11,105 nt of DNA from JANQLC01 sp036881805 (GTDB lineage: Bacteria; Bacteroidota; Bacteroidia; Flavobacteriales; JANQLC01): assembly GCA_036881805.1 (NCBI GenBank), contig JBAJNK010000022.1, forward strand, positions 1-11,105, read 5' to 3'. The notes under the pieces are model-generated. The model saw only the letters and a program-made list of their open reading frames with translations. It had not been told where the DNA came from and searched no databases. Shown here piece by piece: positions 5,407-11,105 of the stretch (positions within the stretch are counted from its first letter, which is position 1; each line of letters starts with the position of its first letter). The position numbers and the translations under genes are program-made.

Positions 5407-6825
5407 TTACTGCCAACCGCCGCCTAAAGCATGGTACAGCGATACAAGAGTGGTCAACTGCCGCAGTTTGTTATCGATAAGGCCCAACTCGGCGTTTAAA
5501 GCGCTTTGTCCGGCCGTTAACAAGTCTAAATAATTGGCAAAGCCGTTATCGAGTAACTCCTTTGAGTCGGACTCGGCTTTGCGCAAGGCTTCCACTTCTC
5601 TTTGGCGGTATACAAACACTTCTGTTTCCGCATGGCAGGCATACAACGCATTGGAAACTTCTTTACCCGCCTGTAAAAGGGTTTTCTCAAAGTTCAGCAA
5701 GGCCTGTTTTTGCTGGGCTTTGGCGACTTCATATCGCGTTTTTACCCTTCTTTGATTCAGGATGGGTTGCAGGATTCCGCTTGCTAAGGTGGCAAATAAT
5801 GAGCCGGTATGAAACCACTTATCAAAAGTTGAACTCTGTAACCCTCCGGTCGCGGACAGGGTGAATGAAGGATATAAGTCACTTCTGGCCACATGGGTCA
5901 GTTCAAAGGCATGGACCAATTGATATTCGGCTGCCATAACATCCGGACGGTTTCTCAATAAAAGCACAGGTATACCCAAATCCAAATCGACATCAATACG
6001 CTCATCCGCCAAATTTAATCGCTCAAAATTTCTCGGTGTCTCGCCGAGGAGGATACTCAATGTATTTTCCGCTTTAAAAACGCTTGTTTTTAAATCCACC
6101 AACAACGATTGCGCGTTGTATAACTGCGCTGCATATTGATCCACGGCAACCCGACTTTCTTCTCCGGCTGCTTTTAAAGCCTTAATCGTCTCTAAACCCT
6201 CTCGTCTGAACACAACTGTTTTTTCGGCTACTTTCAACTGTTGATCCAAAGCCAAGAGTTGATAATACGTAGAAGCGATATCTGCGATGAGTTGGGTTTT
6301 TATCGCTTTATGGGCAGCGACGGTTTGCAGATAAGAAGCGACGTAAGCGCGTTTGTTACTCCTTATCTTTCCCCATATATCGGCCTCCCAAGAAAGCGAG
6401 CCCGATAATTCAAATCGATCGACGTGGTCTACCCCCAAATGTTTTAGGTCAGCACCTTGCGGAACGTTTTCTGACAAATGCGATCTCGTGGCACCGGCAT
6501 TTCCCGCAATGACAGGTAAGTAATTCAATTTAGCCTGTTTTGCGTATGCTTCGGCAGCTGCAATTTGTTGAAGGGCAATGCGAATATCCATGTTGTTTTC
6601 CAGGCCTTTCTCAATATAGCGCACCAAATAAGGGTCTGTAAACACATCCCGCCAAGAGATATTGGCCATCGATGAGCTGTCGGTCGGTACTTGATCGGTT
6701 CGATATAAATTTTGAATTTCTTCAAAATGGGGTCTTTCATACGCTTTTGCGACAAAGCAACTCTGCACGCTTACTGCAAAAACAGTCAGCATAACGATTT
6801 TAACTAAGGTTATTTTTTTTAACAT
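5407..6825 (-). CDS. Outer-membrane efflux channel, TolC/OprM (NodT) family lipoprotein
   Basis: A 472-residue channel subunit of a tripartite pump; three copies form a beta-barrel plus periplasmic alpha-tunnel that receives substrate from the adaptor-RND complex. Numbering is from the ATG at 6825. The signal peptide ends in SVQSC (Cys23, lipid-modified). Two OEP repeats follow (about 60-260 and 285-465). Landmarks are SWEADIWGKIRSNKRA (145-160), the long helices with IADIASTYYQLLALDQQL, LLLRNRPDVMAAEYQL (288-303), and the terminal YHALGGGWQ typical of the NodT/OprM subgroup. Length is normal. An in-frame GTG directly ahead (6828) gives a product one residue longer. The ATG shares its A with the TGA stop of the pump gene (TGATG), so translation is coupled and this is the last gene of the operon. 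Confidence 0.94.
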   Translation of the reverse strand: MLKKITLVKIVMLTVFAVSVQSCFVAKAYERPHFEEIQNLYRTDQVPTDSSSMANISWRDVFTDPYLVRYIEKGLENNMDIRIALQQIAAAEAYAKQAKLNYLPVIAGNAGATRSHLSENVPQGADLKHLGVDHVDRFELSGSLSWEADIWGKIRSNKRAYVASYLQTVAAHKAIKTQLIADIASTYYQLLALDQQLKVAEKTVVFRREGLETIKALKAAGEESRVAVDQYAAQLYNAQSLLVDLKTSVFKAENTLSILLGETPRNFERLNLADERIDVDLDLGIPVLLLRNRPDVMAAEYQLVHAFELTHVARSDLYPSFTLSATGGLQSSTFDKWFHTGSLFATLASGILQPILNQRRVKTRYEVAKAQQKQALLNFEKTLLQAGKEVSNALYACHAETEVFVYRQREVEALRKAESDSKELLDNGFANYLDLLTAGQSALNAELGLIDNKLRQLTTLVSLYHALGGGWQ

Positions 6826-9800
6826 CACAATACTGAATTATCTCTTTCTGTCGGCTTGCCTGAAATCTTTTCTTGCAACCACTGGAATAAGATGTAAAGC
6901 ATGGGAATGACAAATACCCCGCTTAGCGTACCGATTAATAAACCGCCTACAGCACCCGTACCGATTGAACGGTTACCAGAAGCACCTACACCATTGGCGA
7001 ATACCAATGGCATTAAGCCCAAGGTAAAGGCAAAGGAGGTCATTAAAATAGGGCGCAAACGCGCTTTGGCGCCATCGATAGCCGAATCCAACAACGGTTC
7101 CCCATGCCGTCTTCGCTGTATCGCAAACTCCACGATCAGAATGGCGTTCTTCGCCAATAAGCCAATCAACATGACAAGCGCAATTTGGAAGTAAATATTG
7201 TTTTCCAATCCCATCATCTTCATCGAAAAGTAGGCCCCAAATACCCCCAGTGGTAATGAGAGTAAGACGGAAAGGGGTAATAGATAACTCTCGTATTGTG
7301 CAGCGAGCAAAAAGTATACGAATAGCGAACAAAGAATGACAATCAGCGTAGTTTGGTGGGCTGCACGGATTTCTTCACGTGTAATTCCCGAGTATGCAAC
7401 ATCGTAGTTGGCGGGCAGATTTTTTGCTTCTCGTTCAATAATATCAATCGCATCACCCGTACTGAATCCGGGCTTCATTCCCACTGTAAGCGCACTGGAG
7501 TTATAGAGGTTAAATCGGGTCACCGATTGGGGTCCATATATACGATGCAGACTTACAAATTGTGTAATGGGCGCCATTTCACCATTACCGGTTCTTACGT
7601 ACAGTTTATTTAAATCGCTTTCTGTAGCCCTATCTTTTGGCAAGGCCTGAATATACACCCGATATTGTTTGCCAAAGCGGGTGAAATCCGATGCGTAAAC
7701 GCCACCGATATAACCCTGTAAAGTTGAGAATATACGGCTTATGGAAACGCCTGAGGCCTTGGCTATGGGAGCGTTTACCGTCATTTCGTACTGCGGATAC
7801 TCGGTGTTGAAAGCCGATTTCGCATACCGTACCCCCGGATGTTTCATCAACGACCGGATGAACGCCCGATTTACCTTATCCAATTTAGAAAATGCGCCGC
7901 CGTATCGGTCCAATAAGTTTACTTGCACACTCGATGAAATACCGAAACCGGGCACGCTTGGCGGCGTAAAGAAAAAGATTTTTGCCTTCGGTATGCTAGA
8001 CGCGACATCGTATAATCTTTTTGTAATGGCATCGATTGAGAGCGAATCTGCTTCACGCTCAGACCAATCTTTTAACTTTATAATTCCCAAACCATAGTTA
8101 CTCGCGAGTCCACTGGATAGACTAAATCCAGCAGTCATGGATACGGCATCTATACCCGGCAAGTCTTTTATTTTGTCGTACAGTTGTTCATTGAGCTCGT
8201 AGGTACGATCTAAGGAGGCGCCGACAGGCAATTGGATATCGGCAAATATAGCACTTCTATCCTCCTTGGGGATAAATCCGGTTGGCGTTGTAGCTGCCGC
8301 CCACGCTATTCCGACACAAGCGAGAATCCAAATAGCCGCTGTAATCCATTTGTTGCGGTATAAGAAATGCAATGCCTGCCCATACTTGTGAATAACAGCG
8401 TTAAAACCCTGGTTAAAGCCCTTGAAGAAGCGTTGCAAGAAACCTTTCTCTTTATCTTCAGAGTCGTGATGTGGGGTTAAGAATAGCGCACAAAGTGCCG
8501 GGCTCAGGGTTAATGCGTTAACCGCAGAAATTAGAATGGCAACACCTATTGTAATACCAAATTGCGTGTAGAACACCCCGGTGGGACCCTGTATGAAAGT
8601 TACCGGCAGGTAAACCGCCGCCATGACTAAGGTAATGGAGACAATGGCTCCAGAAATTTCATGCATAGCCGTTAATGTGGCACTTTTAACGGTTTTTGCG
8701 CCTTGATCTATCTTGGCGTGAACCGCCTCAACTACCACAATCGCGTCATCCACGACAATACCAATGGCCAGTACCAGTGCAAATAGAGTTAATAAGTTAA
8801 TCGAGAACCCGAATAAACTCAGGAAGAAAAAGCTGCCCACAATAGAAACCGGAACGGCAATGGCGGGAATTACCACCGAACGAAGATCTTGTAAGAAGAC
8901 GAATACCACGATGAGTACCAGTATAAATGCTTCGAAAAGCGTGTGAAACACTTTATCGATAGATGCCTGTAAGAACTCGCTGACATCGTACGGAATATAA
9001 ACCCTAAATCCAGAAGGGAAATCCTTCTTCAGCTCGTTTAGTTTGGTCTTAATTCGCTCGATAACTTTCTGTGCGTTGGATCCTTTAATTTGGTGAATCA
9101 TCGTCAGGGTACTCGGATACCCCAAGACATTTGACCTCGCGCTGTAGGATTGCGCGCCCAATTCGATATCTGCTACATCTTTTAATCGCAAATACTGCCC
9201 ATCGCGCAGCGCCTTAATGATGATATCTCCATATTGCTTTTCGGTTTTGAAACGCCCCGCATATTTAATTGCATAAGAGAATGATTCGCCGTTGTTCTGA
9301 CCCAATGAACCAGCTGCAGCTTCTACACTCTGCTCCTTTAATGCAGCGATAACATCTGAAGGAATTAAGTGATAAGCAGCGAGTTTTTCCGGCTTAAGCC
9401 AAATGCGCATGCTATAAGTCTCAGAGGGGTATACGTTGATGTCCGCCACCCCTTCTACCCTTTGTAACGCGGGAATTACACCAATTCTTAAGTAATTCTG
9501 TAAGCGTATCGCATCGCAATCTTTGTTTGTGGTATAAAAGGTGACAAACATCAAGCTGTTGGTTTGTCTCTTTTTTACTGTGACCCCGGTTTGTTTTACT
9601 TCGGCGGGTAACAACGGAGTGGCTCTGGCCACACAGTTTTGTACGTTTACCGCAGCGATATCCGGATCGACATTTTGATTGAAATACACGGTAATATCTG
9701 CAGTACCATTGTTCGTTGCGCTAGAAGTGATGTAGGTCATCCCTTCTACACCATTTATTTGCTCCTCGAGTGGAACCACGACGCTGTTTAGAATCGTTTC

Positions 9801-9962
9801 TGCGTTGGCACCGGGATAATATGCTGAGACTGCAATTGTCGCCGGAGAAATATCGGGATATTGTTCTACGGGAAGTCCAGCGATTCCCAGCACGCCTAAG
9901 ATAAATATGATGATGGATATTGCAGTAGATAATACCGGTCGCGCTATAAATGTTTTCAACAT
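6825..9962 (-). CDS. RND-family multidrug efflux pump, HAE1/AcrB type
   Basis: A 1045-residue proton-driven pump subunit of full family length. It takes hydrophobic or amphiphilic compounds from the inner membrane and periplasm and passes them to the outer-membrane channel. It starts with MLKTFIARPVLSTA and the first membrane helix, followed by GLPVEQYPDISPATIAVSA (29-47) and the porter region. The proton relay is intact: Asp405 and Asp406 in GIVVDDAIVVVE, Lys938 in GLLAKNAILIVEF, and Arg968 in ARLRPILMTS, equivalent to AcrB D407, D408, K940 and R971. The second porter loop carries TPPSVPGFG (666-674) and LLDR (683-686). Membrane blocks are at about 340-495 and 870-1030. The two-fold architecture and HAE1 motifs separate it from the heavy-metal (CusA) type. 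The ATG at 9962 lies 25 nt after the adaptor stop, without a Shine-Dalgarno. The substrate range cannot be read from sequence. Confidence 0.96.
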   Translation of the reverse strand: MLKTFIARPVLSTAISIIIFILGVLGIAGLPVEQYPDISPATIAVSAYYPGANAETILNSVVVPLEEQINGVEGMTYITSSATNNGTADITVYFNQNVDPDIAAVNVQNCVARATPLLPAEVKQTGVTVKKRQTNSLMFVTFYTTNKDCDAIRLQNYLRIGVIPALQRVEGVADINVYPSETYSMRIWLKPEKLAAYHLIPSDVIAALKEQSVEAAAGSLGQNNGESFSYAIKYAGRFKTEKQYGDIIIKALRDGQYLRLKDVADIELGAQSYSARSNVLGYPSTLTMIHQIKGSNAQKVIERIKTKLNELKKDFPSGFRVYIPYDVSEFLQASIDKVFHTLFEAFILVLIVVFVFLQDLRSVVIPAIAVPVSIVGSFFFLSLFGFSINLLTLFALVLAIGIVVDDAIVVVEAVHAKIDQGAKTVKSATLTAMHEISGAIVSITLVMAAVYLPVTFIQGPTGVFYTQFGITIGVAILISAVNALTLSPALCALFLTPHHDSEDKEKGFLQRFFKGFNQGFNAVIHKYGQALHFLYRNKWITAAIWILACVGIAWAAATTPTGFIPKEDRSAIFADIQLPVGASLDRTYELNEQLYDKIKDLPGIDAVSMTAGFSLSSGLASNYGLGIIKLKDWSEREADSLSIDAITKRLYDVASSIPKAKIFFFTPPSVPGFGISSSVQVNLLDRYGGAFSKLDKVNRAFIRSLMKHPGVRYAKSAFNTEYPQYEMTVNAPIAKASGVSISRIFSTLQGYIGGVYASDFTRFGKQYRVYIQALPKDRATESDLNKLYVRTGNGEMAPITQFVSLHRIYGPQSVTRFNLYNSSALTVGMKPGFSTGDAIDIIEREAKNLPANYDVAYSGITREEIRAAHQTTLIVILCSLFVYFLLAAQYESYLLPLSVLLSLPLGVFGAYFSMKMMGLENNIYFQIALVMLIGLLAKNAILIVEFAIQRRRHGEPLLDSAIDGAKARLRPILMTSFAFTLGLMPLVFANGVGASGNRSIGTGAVGGLLIGTLSGVFVIPMLYILFQWLQEKISGKPTERDNSVL

Positions 9963-9987
9963 AATGTGACGGCGGTTGGAGTGTAAA

Positions 9988-11103
9988 TTATTTGAATAGT
10001 TTTTCTACGGGCTTGGCAATACTGTCAAAAGCCACTTCTCGAGGGGTTATCAGCGCGTCTTCTCTGAGTTTTTCAGTTCCTTCTGCAACGATTTTATCAC
10101 CTTCTTTTAGGCCGGCACTGATCGCATATAAATTATCGGCCCTTGCTTCAACGGTTACAGCAGTAGCTTTTGCTCGGTGATCTGCCGAAACCTTATATAC
10201 ATAGATTTGCCCTTGCTGTTCATAAGTCGCGCTTTGCGGTACAACCACCATATTTTTATACGTAACCGGTATTTTTACGATTCCACTGTTGCCATTGGTG
10301 AGGAGGTAGCCCGGATTATCGAAAATCGCTCTAAAGCGCAAAGCCCCTGTATTGGGATTGATTTGTCCGGTCGCGGTTTGAATTTCACCTTTCCGTCCGT
10401 AAGCCGCACCGTTTGGCAGTATTAAAGAAACCGCCGGGAAGTTTTTGATTTTCTCTTGCAGATTTTTTCCTTCCGTATTTTGTAAAAAGTTTAAATAATC
10501 GGTTTCATTCATGGGAAAGTAAACATATACTCGATGGGTATCCGTAACCGTTGTCAGTGGTGTTCGATCTCCCGGTCCCACTAAGGTGCCCGCTCTAAAG
10601 GGTATGGCACCCACAAAACCGTCTACGGGACTTTTTATCATGGCATAGGCTACATCAGCGACAATACTGTTATAACTGCTCTTTACGCTTTCGAGGTGGG
10701 CTTTTGCGGTTTCCAGTTGCACCTCACTTACGATGTTTTTTTCTACCAGCGGGACCAATTTATCCACTTCTACTCGTGCGGAATAGACCTTTGCTCTCGC
10801 GGCAGCTGCATCTTGGCTAAGCGACTGGGTTTCTAATTGAAACAGCGGCTGACCCTTACGCACATGTTCACCCTCGTCAACCAAGACCTTTTGTATATAA
10901 CCTCGTACTTTTGCTCGTATATCGCTATTGACGACACCTTCTATACGAGCGGGATAGCTGTTGTAGGTAGTAAGCGTCCGCACGGGAATCTGGATGACTG
11001 GATAAGTTGGGGCTTGTCGTTGGTGTGAGTCGTTCTCGTTACAACTCGAAAGGGCTAGGGCCAAACCGAAAAGCAGTGGTTTTACATGCGGAATTGTTCT
11101 CAT
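9988..11103 (-). CDS. Periplasmic adaptor (membrane fusion) lipoprotein, AcrA/MexA family
   Basis: A 371-residue adaptor linking the RND pump to the outer-membrane channel. The signal peptide ends in lipobox LSSC (Cys21), anchoring it to the inner membrane. Domain order is standard for the family. The first lipoyl half is VRGYIQKVLVDEGEHVRKG (66-84), followed by a coiled-coil hairpin (about 92-150). The second lipoyl half is IKSPVDGFVGAIPFRAGTLV (156-175), followed by the beta-barrel (about 190-275, with NPNTGALRFRAIFDNP). The membrane-proximal domain (about 285-350) has VVVPQSAT and GLKEGDKIVAEGTEKLREDA. It is the first gene of the operon as seen here. The gene is complete, with its ATG at 11103, two bases from the window edge, so the promoter and any adjacent TetR- or AraC-type regulator cannot be seen. 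Confidence 0.95.
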   Translation of the reverse strand: MRTIPHVKPLLFGLALALSSCNENDSHQRQAPTYPVIQIPVRTLTTYNSYPARIEGVVNSDIRAKVRGYIQKVLVDEGEHVRKGQPLFQLETQSLSQDAAAARAKVYSARVEVDKLVPLVEKNIVSEVQLETAKAHLESVKSSYNSIVADVAYAMIKSPVDGFVGAIPFRAGTLVGPGDRTPLTTVTDTHRVYVYFPMNETDYLNFLQNTEGKNLQEKIKNFPAVSLILPNGAAYGRKGEIQTATGQINPNTGALRFRAIFDNPGYLLTNGNSGIVKIPVTYKNMVVVPQSATYEQQGQIYVYKVSADHRAKATAVTVEARADNLYAISAGLKEGDKIVAEGTEKLREDALITPREVAFDSIAKPVEKLFK

Positions 11104-11105
11104 CA

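Noticed and set aside
7353..8097. Plus-strand open frames inside the pump gene (for example 7353-7613 and 7741-8097)
   Set aside because: They are antisense to a full-length, motif-complete RND gene and have no recognisable product.

Overview
The window looks like a chromosomal segment of a gliding or T9SS-bearing Bacteroidota. The evidence is a GldD lipoprotein (a family confined to that phylum), a CtaA/COX15 protein of the Bacteroidota subtype (HTWxEYxNR motif), several lipoproteins, start codons without clear Shine-Dalgarno sequences, and two matches to the Bacteroidota -7 promoter box TAnnTTTG. I cannot place it below phylum level; an aerobic Cytophagia, Sphingobacteriia or Saprospiria type lineage would fit. 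A heme A synthase implies a heme-A-containing cytochrome c oxidase, hence aerobic respiration.

Layout. Positions 1 to about 998 hold no gene. They form a degenerate tandem array of roughly 21 A/C-rich units of 35-85 bp that continues past the left edge of the window. A short unique block (999-1106) separates the array from gldD (1107-1703, +). Convergent with gldD is a two-gene minus-strand operon: a small heavy-metal-associated (HMA) lipoprotein (2850-3200) followed with no gap by heme A synthase ctaA (1821-2849). Divergent from that operon are two EamA/DMT-family permeases on the plus strand (3269-4165 and 4380-5300), separated by a 214-bp non-coding gap. The right half (5407-11103, -) is a complete tripartite RND efflux operon in the order periplasmic adaptor, inner-membrane RND pump, outer-membrane TolC/OprM-type channel. 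The genes lie 25 nt apart or overlap. The adaptor start codon is 2 nt from the right edge, so the promoter and any regulator are outside the window.

How the genes work together. The efflux trio should form one inner membrane-periplasm-outer membrane export machine. The HMA lipoprotein and CtaA are probably co-expressed; copper handling and heme A are both needed for cytochrome c oxidase, so an oxidase-assembly role is a reasonable inference. gldD belongs to the gliding/type IX secretion system but stands here without its usual partner gldE immediately upstream. The two permeases are independent drug/metabolite transporters of unknown substrate.

The least explained element is the array at the left end: an A-tract/T-tract dyad repeat ending about 100 bp before a gldD that has no ATG start. 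The rest of the window is ordinary chromosome. I saw no tRNA, rRNA, CRISPR array, transposase or phage gene.
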